DNA from: Flavobacteriaceae bacterium
GTDB taxonomy: Bacteria > Bacteroidota > Bacteroidia > Flavobacteriales > Flavobacteriaceae
Reading direction: 5' to 3'
Assembly (NCBI GenBank): GCA_021648265.1
Contig: JAKITD010000027.1
Location: 1 to 34,331 of the forward strand
DNA length: 34,331 nucleotides
Positions 9,546 to 17,268 of the stretch are shown here, piece by piece; position 1 is the first letter of the stretch; each line of letters opens with the position of its first letter. The notes beneath the pieces are model-generated. The model saw only the letters and a list, made by a program, of their open reading frames with translations, did not search any database and was not told where the DNA came from. Both the position numbers and the translations under genes were made by a program.

Positions 9546-10019
9546 ATGAGACACGGAAAAAAAGTAAATCACTTAGGAAGACAAACTGCGCATAGAAAAG
9601 CAATGCTTGCAAATATGGCTTGTTCCCTAATTGAGCATAAAAGAATCAATACAACTGTAGCAAAAGCAAAAGCTTTAAAGCAATTTGTAGAGCCTTTAAT
9701 AACAAAAGCAAAAAATGATACTACACACAATCGTCGTATCGTATTTGGTAGAATTCGCCAGAAAGAAGCAGTAACCGAACTTTTTAAAGAAGTTTCTGTA
9801 AAAGTTGGTGACCGTCCAGGAGGATATACTCGTATTATTAAAATGGGTAATCGTTTGGGGGATAATGCAGATATGGCAATGATCGAGTTGGTAGATTACA
9901 ATGAGATTTATAACGCCGGAAAAGCAGTGAAGAAAAAATCAACACGTCGTTCACGTCGTGGAGGTTCTAAACCAGTTGCCGCTCCTGTGCAAACAGAAGC
10001 TAAAAAAGAAGAAGAATAA
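9546..10019 (+). CDS. rplQ: 50S ribosomal protein L17
   Basis: The 157-residue protein starts [20 protein letters not shown], a near-invariant L17 beginning, and has [17 protein letters not shown] and [20 protein letters not shown]. The last 35 or so residues form a basic then acidic tail ([15 protein letters not shown], ending KKEEE), as in other Bacteroidota. The true start is 9546: an ATG at 9541 in another frame meets a stop after two codons. L17 sits near the exit tunnel. It is the last gene of the ribosomal block. Confidence 0.96.
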   Translation: MRHGKKVNHLGRQTAHRKAMLANMACSLIEHKRINTTVAKAKALKQFVEPLITKAKNDTTHNRRIVFGRIRQKEAVTELFKEVSVKVGDRPGGYTRIIKMGNRLGDNADMAMIELVDYNEIYNAGKAVKKKSTRRSRRGGSKPVAAPVQTEAKKEEE

Positions 10020-10042
10020 ATGAGGATTTATTTTTAAATAAT

Positions 10043-10080
10043 AAAGGGATAAGCTGTTTAAGTTTATCCCTTTTTTTTTA
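10043..10080 (+). terminator. Rho-independent terminator after rplQ
   Basis: The stem AAAGGGATAAGC pairs with GTTTATCCCTTT (one G/T pair, 7-base loop TGTTTAA) and runs into a tract of eight T. It lies 23 bases after the rplQ stop and closes the S10/spc/alpha unit. Confidence 0.92.
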
Positions 10081-10088
10081 TAACTTTG
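10081..10088 (+). promoter_or_regulatory. Bacteroidota -7 promoter box
   Basis: TAACTTTG matches the TAnnTTTG consensus and lies 18 bases before the ATG at 10106, directly after the terminator. I see no TTG at the expected -33 distance. Confidence 0.6.
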
Positions 10089-10105
10089 TTAAAATTAAGT
10101 AAATT

Positions 10106-11089
10106 ATGATAAACTTTAGACATATAACTTTAGTTGTTTTTTTATTTATTATAGAAACCAACGCGCAGAGTGTATATAATTTTGAAACTGAAAACTTAAC
10201 CTATCAAGACTTAACAGGAAGTATCTCCTTAAATAATGGAGAATATTGGGATGATCCTGAATTTATAATCCCTTTTGGATTTGATTTTCAGATAAGCTCT
10301 TTTTTGTTTGATACAATATATGTAATTGAATTTGGTCCAGGTGGAATTTTATCTTCTTCAAATAATGATACTGGGATATTGCCAATTTTTGCTCCAATTA
10401 CTCAAGATATTGAAAGTAGGGAAGACGTAAAAGGAAATTCAACTTCACCTATTTCATACAAAGTTGAAGGTGTAGCTGGAAGTCAGATTTTAAAAATTGA
10501 ATGGAAAAATTTTGGTTTTTATGGCGATACTACTGAAAATGATTTTATGAACATGCAGGTTTGGTTATATGAAGGAACTAATGTTATTGAATACCGTTAT
10601 GGAGAGAGCGATATAAATAATCCAAATGAATCCTTTGAAGGAGGAACAGGCCCTGTTGTTATTTTGTTTACATCTTTTAATATAGATACAGGAGTTTTCG
10701 TAGATAACGGCTATATGTTACATGGTAACCCAGAAGATCCGTCTGTACTAGTATATGAAGCAGGAAGTGAACCTGGAGAACTAGCCGCCTTAGAGGGTAT
10801 AATACCAAACGGAACCGTTTATCGCTTTACTCCAGAAGAACTTTCTATAGAGGATTATCAAGAAATAGAATTTAATATTTTTCCAAATCCAGTGTCTAGT
10901 TACCTCTTTTTTCAAACAAACATCACTGAATATAAAGTAAGTGTTTATAATAATCTAGGACAGGAAATGTATGTGCAAAATAACCAAGAAAACAGTATAA
11001 ATGTTTCAAACCTTAGTAGTGGATTATATATCGTGAAATTTGAAACAGAAAAAGGTTTTGTAAATAAAAAATTTATAAAAAAAGAATGA
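10106..11089 (+). CDS. Secreted protein with T9SS C-terminal sorting domain
   Basis: The protein has 327 residues. A signal peptide covers about residues 1-20 (MINFRHITLVVFLFIIETNA, cleavage before QSVYN). Residues 21-250 are a beta-rich region of unknown function, rich in Gly, Asn and acidic residues (IEWKNFGFYG, NMQVWLYEGTNVIEYRYGE). From about residue 258 there is a clear type A T9SS sorting domain: IFPNPVSSYL, VSVYNNLGQEM, INVSNLSSGLYIVKF and a basic end (NKKFIKKE). It is thus exported by Sec, then moved over the outer membrane and possibly anchored. It stands alone between a terminator and carA. Confidence 0.85.
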   Translation: MINFRHITLVVFLFIIETNAQSVYNFETENLTYQDLTGSISLNNGEYWDDPEFIIPFGFDFQISSFLFDTIYVIEFGPGGILSSSNNDTGILPIFAPITQDIESREDVKGNSTSPISYKVEGVAGSQILKIEWKNFGFYGDTTENDFMNMQVWLYEGTNVIEYRYGESDINNPNESFEGGTGPVVILFTSFNIDTGVFVDNGYMLHGNPEDPSVLVYEAGSEPGELAALEGIIPNGTVYRFTPEELSIEDYQEIEFNIFPNPVSSYLFFQTNITEYKVSVYNNLGQEMYVQNNQENSINVSNLSSGLYIVKFETEKGFVNKKFIKKE

Positions 11090-11199
11090 GTTTTTAAGTA
11101 GAATTTAAAAATATAGGCTCTAAATAGTATTCTTTTTTTTTGAGAATTAATTTGTATAGAAAGAATGATAAACCTATAATTTATTGTATTCTTTTAAAC

Positions 11200-11207
11200 T
11201 ATTTTTG
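11200..11207 (+). promoter_or_regulatory. Possible -7 promoter box for carA
   Basis: TATTTTTG fits TAnnTTTG and lies 17 bases before the carA ATG at 11224. The nearest TTG (11184-11186) is only 13 bases upstream, closer than usual. If this is the promoter, the in-frame extension back to 11140 cannot be translated. Confidence 0.5.
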
Positions 11208-11223
11208 TAAAACAAATAATATT

Positions 11224-12333
11224 ATGAAATACCAACCACGCAAAAAAGCATTAATCCTTCTGGCAGATGGCACTATTTTTCACGGAAAAGCAGTAGGAGA
11301 GAAAGAAGGGACCGCATTCGGAGAAGCTTGTTTTAACACAGGAATGACAGGTTACCAAGAAATATTTACCGACCCATCTTACTTTGGACAATTAATGGTA
11401 ACCACCAATGCACATATTGGTAATTATGGAGTTACTGAAAATGAAGTAGAATCAGATTCTATTAAAATTGCAGGACTTATCTGTAGAAATTTTAGTTATA
11501 ATTATTCTAGAGTTCAAGCAAATGGTTCCTTAGAATCTTTTCTGGAAAAAAACAATTTACTTGCCATAAGCGATGTTGACACTAGAGCCTTGGTTTCGTA
11601 CATACGAGATAATGGAGCAATGAATGCTGTAATAACTACGGAAGTTGATAACCTTGAAAGCTTAAAGAAACAACTAGCAGAAGTTCCTAATATGAAGGGA
11701 ATGGAACTAGCCTCAAAAGTTTCTACTAAAGAGCCTTATTTCTTCGGAAATGAAAACGCAACCTATAAAGTTTCTGCTTTAGATATTGGAATTAAGAAGA
11801 ACATTCTTAAAAACTTATCGGAAAGAGATTGCTATATTAAAGTATTTCCTTACGATTCTACTTTTGAGGAGTTGAAGTCTTTTAATCCAGACGGTTATTT
11901 CTTGTCTAACGGCCCTGGAGATCCGGAGCCATTAACTCAGGCAATTAAAACTACACAAGATGCGATTGAAAGCGGAAAACCAATTTTCGGAATTTGCTTA
12001 GGACATCAAGTATTGGCATTGGCAAATGGGATTTCTACTTACAAAATGCATAATGGGCATCGTGGAATTAATCACCCTATTAAGAACTTACAAACGGGTA
12101 AAGGAGAAATTACTTCACAAAACCATGGATTTGCAATCAGTAGAGAAGATACCGAGCAAAATGAGAATATAGAAATTACCCACGTTCATCTTAACGATCA
12201 TACCGTTGCTGGAATTAAAATGAAAGATAAACCAGTTTTTTCAGTTCAATATCATCCAGAGGCAAGTCCTGGACCACATGATGCTGCTTATCTTTTCGAT
12301 GAATTTGTAGCTAACATTAAAAAATATAAATAA
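11224..12333 (+). CDS. carA: Carbamoyl-phosphate synthase small subunit
   Basis: The 369-residue protein is the glutaminase subunit, which feeds ammonia to CarB for pyrimidine and arginine synthesis. An N-terminal small-chain domain (LADGTIFHGKAVGEKEGTAF, FNTGMTGYQEIFTDPSY) covers about residues 8-140. A class I glutamine amidotransferase domain follows, with nucleophile Cys258 in GICLGHQ and catalytic His344 and Glu346 in YHPEASPGPHD. The start is the ATG at 11224, because MKYQPRKKALILLADG is how the family begins; the frame is open back to a TTG at 11140 but that stretch covers the promoter. carB is not adjacent; eno follows after 58 bases. Confidence 0.96.
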   Translation: MKYQPRKKALILLADGTIFHGKAVGEKEGTAFGEACFNTGMTGYQEIFTDPSYFGQLMVTTNAHIGNYGVTENEVESDSIKIAGLICRNFSYNYSRVQANGSLESFLEKNNLLAISDVDTRALVSYIRDNGAMNAVITTEVDNLESLKKQLAEVPNMKGMELASKVSTKEPYFFGNENATYKVSALDIGIKKNILKNLSERDCYIKVFPYDSTFEELKSFNPDGYFLSNGPGDPEPLTQAIKTTQDAIESGKPIFGICLGHQVLALANGISTYKMHNGHRGINHPIKNLQTGKGEITSQNHGFAISREDTEQNENIEITHVHLNDHTVAGIKMKDKPVFSVQYHPEASPGPHDAAYLFDEFVANIKKYK

Positions 12334-12391
12334 TTAATCATTATTTGTTTTCATCATTAAGTGGTGGGGAAAATAAAATATAAATATAATT

Positions 12392-13678
12392 ATGAGCATA
12401 ATAATAGATATCCATGCAAGACAAATTTTTGACTCAAGAGGAAATCCAACCATCGAAGTAGATGTCATCACAGAAAATGGTTTTATGGGACGTGCTGCGG
12501 TTCCTTCGGGAGCTTCAACAGGAGTTCATGAAGCGGTAGAGTTACGTGATGGAGGTGATGATTATATGGGGAAAGGAGTGCTACAAGCGGTAGAAAATGT
12601 CAACGGTAAAATTGCAGGAACACTTTTAGGAGTATCTGTTTTTGAACAAGAAGAAATAGATAAAATAATGATCGAATTGGACGGAACACCTAACAAATCT
12701 GTTTTAGGTGCTAATGCAATTTTAGGAGTTTCATTGGCTGCTGCTCATGCTGCTGCTTTAGAAGTTGGAATGCCATTGTATCGTTATGTGGGTGGGGTAA
12801 GTGCTAAGACGCTTCCTGTACCGATGATGAATATCATCAATGGTGGTTCTCATAGTGATGCTCCGATTGCCTTTCAGGAATTTATGATTGTACCCGTAAA
12901 AGCTTCTAATTTTACAGAAGCAATGAAAATGGGAAGTGAAATTTTCCATCATCTTAAAAAAGTATTATACGACAGAGGTTTAAGTACTGCTGTTGGTGAT
13001 GAAGGAGGCTTTGCACCAAAATTAAAAGGTACAGAAGATGCACTAGAAACCATCGCAGAGGCTGTTGGAAATGCGGGTTATAAAATGGGCGACGAAGTAA
13101 TGATTGCTTTAGATTGTGCAGCAGCGGAATTCTATGTAGATGGAAAATACGATTATTCAAAATTTGAAGGAGAAAACGGAAAAATTAGGACTTCAAAAGA
13201 GCAAGCAGAATATTTAAATGAATTAGCAGATAAGTATCCAATCATTTCTATTGAAGACGGAATGGATGAAGACGATTGGGAAGGTTGGAAATATCATACC
13301 GAACTTACAGGAGCTAAAACACAATTGGTAGGAGACGATTTATTTGTAACCAATGTAGAACGTTTATCTAGAGGAATTAAAGAAGGAATTTCTAATTCAA
13401 TATTGATTAAAGCAAATCAAATTGGCACGCTTTCAGAAACCATTGCAGCTGTAAATATGGCTCACAATGCTGGATACACAACGGTAATGTCACATCGTTC
13501 TGGTGAAACAGAAGACAATACCATTGCAGATTTAGCAGTAGCATTAAACTGTGGACAGATTAAAACAGGTTCTATGTCTCGTAGCGATCGTATGGCAAAA
13601 TACAATCAATTACTTCGTATTGAAGAGCAATTAGGAGATGTTGCTTATTTTCCAGGATTAAATGCTTTTAAAATATAG
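12392..13678 (+). CDS. eno: Enolase (phosphopyruvate hydratase)
   Basis: The 428-residue enzyme interconverts 2-phosphoglycerate and phosphoenolpyruvate in glycolysis. The N-terminal domain contains [19 protein letters not shown] and the mobile loop [17 protein letters not shown]. In the barrel, the acid residue lies in [11 protein letters not shown], metal ligands lie in [25 protein letters not shown] and VGDDLFVTN, and the base lysine is in [33 protein letters not shown] closes the site. Length and all key motifs are normal. It follows carA with no terminator between, so the two may share transcripts; a strong terminator follows. Confidence 0.98.
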   Translation: MSIIIDIHARQIFDSRGNPTIEVDVITENGFMGRAAVPSGASTGVHEAVELRDGGDDYMGKGVLQAVENVNGKIAGTLLGVSVFEQEEIDKIMIELDGTPNKSVLGANAILGVSLAAAHAAALEVGMPLYRYVGGVSAKTLPVPMMNIINGGSHSDAPIAFQEFMIVPVKASNFTEAMKMGSEIFHHLKKVLYDRGLSTAVGDEGGFAPKLKGTEDALETIAEAVGNAGYKMGDEVMIALDCAAAEFYVDGKYDYSKFEGENGKIRTSKEQAEYLNELADKYPIISIEDGMDEDDWEGWKYHTELTGAKTQLVGDDLFVTNVERLSRGIKEGISNSILIKANQIGTLSETIAAVNMAHNAGYTTVMSHRSGETEDNTIADLAVALNCGQIKTGSMSRSDRMAKYNQLLRIEEQLGDVAYFPGLNAFKI

Positions 13679-13704
13679 ACAATAGCAACATAATAGTCTT
13701 ATCT

Positions 13705-13740
13705 AAAAAGCCCAAAATCCACCCGAATTTTGGGCTTTTT
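13705..13740 (+). terminator. Rho-independent terminator after eno
   Basis: AAAAAGCCCAAAAT and ATTTTGGGCTTTTT form a perfect 14-base stem with an 8-base loop, ending in T5. The A-tract on the left arm makes it potentially bidirectional. Confidence 0.93.
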
Positions 13741-13822
13741 ATTGTAACAATAAGATACCAGATTGTGTTGTCTTTTTATAGGGTTAAAAAAATAATTTCC
13801 CCATTAATTTAAATATTTTAAT

Positions 13823-14433
13823 ATGAGTGCATTAAAAGACAAGTTGCTAGAGAAAATCTAAGTGCATAGACCTAGCTACCAGACTGATGAAAGAGTTTGG
13901 AGATGTGGTTATAGATCAAGAAAAGCGTCACAAGTTATCGGGGGTATGAGAGGGATAAAAGGTCTTGTTACTGATATTTCATATTTAGATCCAGAAAAAG
14001 GAATAAGATATCGTGGTTATACACTTCCAAGGTATTTGAAAAATCACCAAAACCAAAAGGAGCAGAAATGCCTTACATTGAAGGTTTGTATCATTTACTT
14101 TTAACATATGAAAGATGACGAATTGTTTAAAAATGTAGAGCACTTTATAAAGTGGTTCCAGATATTTTAAGAGAACAAGGAAAAGCGAAAAACCCTTGGA
14201 CAAATGTAGATGCGCAATCGGGTGTTGTACAATGGCACTATGGAATTAAAGAATTCGATTTCTATACCGTTTTGTTTTTCATTGGAAGATCATTCGGAGT
14301 GCTATCAAATATTATTTGGTAAGAGCATTGGGATATTCCTTAGAGAGGCCAAAATCTATCACTACTGACATGTTAGAGGAAATGGTTGGAATAAAAAAAA
14401 GAAGATTTTAAAGAAGAACTAATAACTTCTTAA
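13823..14433 (+). pseudogene. Eukaryote-type citrate synthase, broken by stops, frameshifts and an internal deletion
   Basis: Reading across frames recovers pieces of the mitochondrial-type citrate synthase family: MSALKDKLLEKI followed by a stop at 13859-13861; [20 protein letters not shown] with [10 protein letters not shown] (13939-14029); [18 protein letters not shown] (about 14060-14110); then [33 protein letters not shown], the [19 protein letters not shown] block and ALGYSLERPKSITTDMLEE. The join near 14105-14112 skips the whole middle of the enzyme, including the catalytic histidines, so about half of the gene is gone. At least one stop and several frame changes remain. The intact bacterial-type citrate synthase lies just downstream and presumably does the job. 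Confidence 0.9.
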
Positions 14434-14462
14434 AAGAAGATTTTAAGTGTAATTACAGGTTG

Positions 14463-14500
14463 AAAATGGCGACTATTACTTTTGTAATAGTCGCCATTTT
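14463..14500 (+). terminator. Strong hairpin terminator before gltA
   Basis: AAAATGGCGACTATTAC and GTAATAGTCGCCATTTT form a perfect 17-base stem with a TTTT loop. It lies 30 bases after the end of the decayed citrate synthase gene, whose terminator it probably was, and isolates gltA from it. The A/T-flanked arms could work in both directions. Confidence 0.85.
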
Positions 14501-14578
14501 ATTGTTAAAATATAATTAAAAACAAACGAATTTTCATACCTTAGCATCCTCTCAATAATTAACTTAAAACACAAAGAA

Positions 14579-15865
14579 ATGTCAAGAATAGCCACTATCG
14601 AAATAGACGGTAAAAAATACGAATTTCCTGTAATTGAAGGAACTGAAAACGAATTAGCCATCGATATTAAAACCCTTCGCACAGTTACTGGAGGTGTTAC
14701 TACTATCGATCCAGGTTATAAAAACACAGGTTCTTGTGAAAGTGCCATTACTTTTTTAAATGGAGAAGAAGGAATTCTTAGATATCGCGGTTATTCAATT
14801 GAAGAATTAGCAGAAAAGGCAGATTTTCTTGAAGTAGCTTATTTGTTGATTTTTGGAGAATTACCAACAAAAGAAGAGTTAGATAAATTTCATTCAGATA
14901 TAAAAAGCCATGCGATTGTTGATGAAGATATAAAAAAGATTTTAGATGGTTTTCCTAAAGCAGCACATCCAATGGGAGTACTTTCTTCTCTAACTAGTGC
15001 TTTAGTCGCTTTTAATCCAACATCAGTTAATGTAGATTCAGAAGAAGAAATGTACAATGCTATTGTTCGTATTTTAGGGAAATTTCCAGTACTTACTGCT
15101 TGGGCTTATCGCAAACACGCAGGGCTTCCGTTAGATTATGGAGATAATTCTTTGGGTTATGTAGAGAATTTTATGAAAATGATGTTTAAAAAACCTACAG
15201 AAGAATATGAATGTAATCCAGTTGTAGTGGATGCTTTGGATAAACTTTTAATCCTTCACGCAGATCACGAGCAAAACTGTTCTACTTCTACAGTAAGAAT
15301 TGTAGGCTCTTCAAATGCTGGGTTATTTGTTTCCCTTTCAGCAGGAATTAACGCACTTTGGGGACCACTTCATGGAGGTGCAAACCAGGCGGTGATTGAA
15401 ATGTTAGAAGCTATCAAAGAAGACGGAGGTGATACTAAAAAATATATGTCAAAAGCCAAAGATAAAAGTGATCCTTTTAGATTAATGGGCTTTGGTCACC
15501 GAGTTTATAAAAACTTTGATCCTAGAGCAAAAATAATTAAAGTTTCCGCAGATAAAGTAATGCACGAATTGGGAGTTGAAGACCCTATTTTAGAAATAGC
15601 AAAAGGACTGGAAAAAGAAGCTTTGGAGGATCCGTATTTTGTAAAAAGAAAATTATATCCGAATGTAGATTTCTATTCAGGAATTATTTACAGAGCATTA
15701 GGGATTCCTACAGATATGTTTACACCAATGTTCGCTCTTGGAAGATTGCCAGGTTGGATTGCACAATGGCGTGAAATGAGACTTCGTAAAGAACCAATTG
15801 GAAGACCAAGACAGATTTATATTGGTGAGACTTATCGTCCTTTTAAGAAAGTTGAAGATAGATAA
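14579..15865 (+). CDS. gltA: Citrate synthase, bacterial type
   Basis: The 428-residue enzyme condenses acetyl-CoA and oxaloacetate at the entry of the TCA cycle. It has the long N-terminal beta domain of hexameric type II enzymes (MSRIATIEIDGKKYEFPVIE), LRYRGYSIEELAEKADFLEV, the HADHEQNCSTSTVR helix, catalytic His in INALWGPLHGGANQA, His in LMGFGHRVYKNFDPRA and the aspartate in PNVDFYSGIIYRALG, ending RPRQIYIGETYRPFKKV. The upstream region holds TACCTTAG near 14538, a one-mismatch -7 box. It sits next to the remains of a second, eukaryote-type citrate synthase. A hairpin terminator follows. Confidence 0.97.
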   Translation: MSRIATIEIDGKKYEFPVIEGTENELAIDIKTLRTVTGGVTTIDPGYKNTGSCESAITFLNGEEGILRYRGYSIEELAEKADFLEVAYLLIFGELPTKEELDKFHSDIKSHAIVDEDIKKILDGFPKAAHPMGVLSSLTSALVAFNPTSVNVDSEEEMYNAIVRILGKFPVLTAWAYRKHAGLPLDYGDNSLGYVENFMKMMFKKPTEEYECNPVVVDALDKLLILHADHEQNCSTSTVRIVGSSNAGLFVSLSAGINALWGPLHGGANQAVIEMLEAIKEDGGDTKKYMSKAKDKSDPFRLMGFGHRVYKNFDPRAKIIKVSADKVMHELGVEDPILEIAKGLEKEALEDPYFVKRKLYPNVDFYSGIIYRALGIPTDMFTPMFALGRLPGWIAQWREMRLRKEPIGRPRQIYIGETYRPFKKVEDR

Positions 15866-15880
15866 TATAAAGTTTATTAG

Positions 15881-15917
15881 TAACGGTGTGACTTCAAGTC
15901 ACACCGTTATTGTTTTA
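15881..15917 (+). terminator. Rho-independent terminator after gltA
   Basis: TAACGGTGTGACTT and AAGTCACACCGTTA flank a single C (in practice a 12-base stem with loop TTCAA), followed by TTGTTTT. It lies 15 bases after the gltA stop. Confidence 0.9.
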
Positions 15918-15935
15918 ATACTTAAATTATTGTAA

Positions 15936-16886
15936 ATGAAAAAACAAATTAAAATAATTAAAAACAGGTCTGATATTGGTGCAGGAACACGAGGTTCTGA
16001 TATGGGAATTGATGCCATAGAAATTGCAGCTATCAATAACAAAAATGATTATTTTAATTTATTTGAATTTGTAGATGTTGAAACTGAAAACGAATCGATT
16101 TACAACAAAGTAAACAACCCATTTGGTAAACGTATCAATTTTGTTTTAAACCAGTGTACTCGTTTAAGTGAAGTAGTGAAAGCTACGATTGATAAAAATG
16201 AATTTCCCTTAGTGCTTTCAGGAGATCATTCTTCGGCTTTAGGAACTATTTCAGGAATAAAAGCCGCTTTTCCAAATAAAAGATTGGGTGTGGTTTGGGT
16301 TGATGCTCACGCGGATATTCATTCTCCTTATACTTCGCCTTCCGGAAATGTCCACGGAATGCCATTAGCAGCAGCCATAGCAGATGATAACTTAGATTGT
16401 CAAGTAAATCAAGTAACCGATGAAGTAAAAACTTGTTGGAATGCAATGAAAAATATTGGTGTAACAGGAGCAAAAGTTTTAGCTGAAGATGTGATTTATT
16501 TTGGAGTTCGTGATACTGAAGAACCTGAAGACAAACAAATTGAAAAACTTGGCATCAAAAATTATATGGTCGATGAAGTCCGTTATCGAGGCTTAGAAAC
16601 TTGTGTTAATGAGGCTTTAGAAACCCTTTCAGATTGTGATTATATTTATATTTCTTTTGATGTAGATAGTATGGATTGCGATTTAATCTCCTACGGAACA
16701 GGAACACCAGTACCCAAAGGTTTTGATCAATTTGAAATTATTGAAATCATTAACCGAATCATCGCTTCCCAAAAGGTAGCTTCAATTGAATTTGTGGAGG
16801 TAAACCCACTCCTAGATTTAAAAGGAAACAAAATGGCAGAAACTGCTTTTGAGGTGTTGGATGCGGTGACACGAAGTTTGAAATAA
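15936..16886 (+). CDS. Arginase family hydrolase, probably arginase
   Basis: The 316-residue ureohydrolase has all dimanganese-binding motifs: LSGDHSSALG near residue 94, VWVDAHADIHSP near 121, and SFDVDSMDCDL near 240, plus the late glutamate in SIEFVEVNPLLD. The spacing and the NVHGMPLAAAIAD loop resemble true arginases, which split arginine to ornithine and urea. Agmatinase or formimidoylglutamase activity cannot be excluded from sequence alone. An insert-like segment (residues 150-180, rich in Asp, Gln and Val) lies between the second and third metal motifs. It starts 19 bases after the gltA terminator and has no obvious hairpin terminator of its own. Confidence 0.85.
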   Translation: MKKQIKIIKNRSDIGAGTRGSDMGIDAIEIAAINNKNDYFNLFEFVDVETENESIYNKVNNPFGKRINFVLNQCTRLSEVVKATIDKNEFPLVLSGDHSSALGTISGIKAAFPNKRLGVVWVDAHADIHSPYTSPSGNVHGMPLAAAIADDNLDCQVNQVTDEVKTCWNAMKNIGVTGAKVLAEDVIYFGVRDTEEPEDKQIEKLGIKNYMVDEVRYRGLETCVNEALETLSDCDYIYISFDVDSMDCDLISYGTGTPVPKGFDQFEIIEIINRIIASQKVASIEFVEVNPLLDLKGNKMAETAFEVLDAVTRSLK

Positions 16887-16941
16887 GAGTTTAGGTTTTT
16901 AAATATTTAATTTAGGAGAAGATTAAAATAGTACTCAGAAA

Positions 16942-17261
16942 TTAGATTTTTTTTTTTAGTAACAGTTTTCCCGCTTTCTAAAACAATTTTTCAAAATACA
17001 CACCATTTAATAAATTTTTAATATCCACTTCGGTATTGGCAACTTCTTTTACTTGTTGTCCTAGTTGATTGTGGTAGTTAAGTCGGTGGATTTAATGTAG
17101 AAAGAGCCACCTGAATCTGTTTTAACCGAAACAAATTTTTCCCCGGATTCAAAATATCCTTCTTGATTCAACCGTATATCTTCACTAAGCTGAGAATAAC
17201 AAAATGTAGTAACGAGAGTAAAGAAACTTAATGTAAATATTTTTATTACGGAAGTTTTCAT
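16942..17261 (-). pseudogene. Deleted remnant of a secreted GH9-type protein joined to a T9SS sorting domain
   Basis: On the minus strand an ATG at 17261 opens a signal peptide (MKTSVIKIFTLSFFTLVTTF, then CYSQ) followed by IRLNQEGYFESGEKFVSV, which resembles the N-terminal Ig-like domain of GH9 cellulases. After about 65 codons the frame stops near 17061. In a different frame from 17075 on, a T9SS sorting domain is readable: NQLGQQVKEVANTEVDIKNL, then GVYFEK; a second one-base shift in an A-run gives IVLESGKTVTKK. So head and tail of one secreted protein survive, and the catalytic middle was deleted. Similarity to GH9 is from memory of the family and rests on a short stretch. Confidence 0.75.
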
Positions 17262-17268
17262 TGCTGAT

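Noticed and set aside
9541-9549. A minimal ATG-TCA-TGA frame overlapping the rplQ start
   Set aside because: It could be a two-codon upstream frame, but there is no evidence that it is used; it is most simply chance in an A-rich leader.
11140-11223. N-terminal extension of carA starting at a TTG
   Set aside because: The extra 28 residues do not resemble the CarA start, and the stretch contains a good -7 promoter box. The ATG at 11224 gives a family-typical beginning.
13862-14104. An 80-codon open frame as a separate small gene
   Set aside because: Its text ([20 protein letters not shown]) is one fragment of the broken citrate synthase, and neighbouring frames carry the other fragments.
16947-16960. 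T-run after the arginase gene as a terminator
   Set aside because: There is no hairpin in front of it, and on the other strand the run corresponds to the Lys-rich end of a sorting domain.
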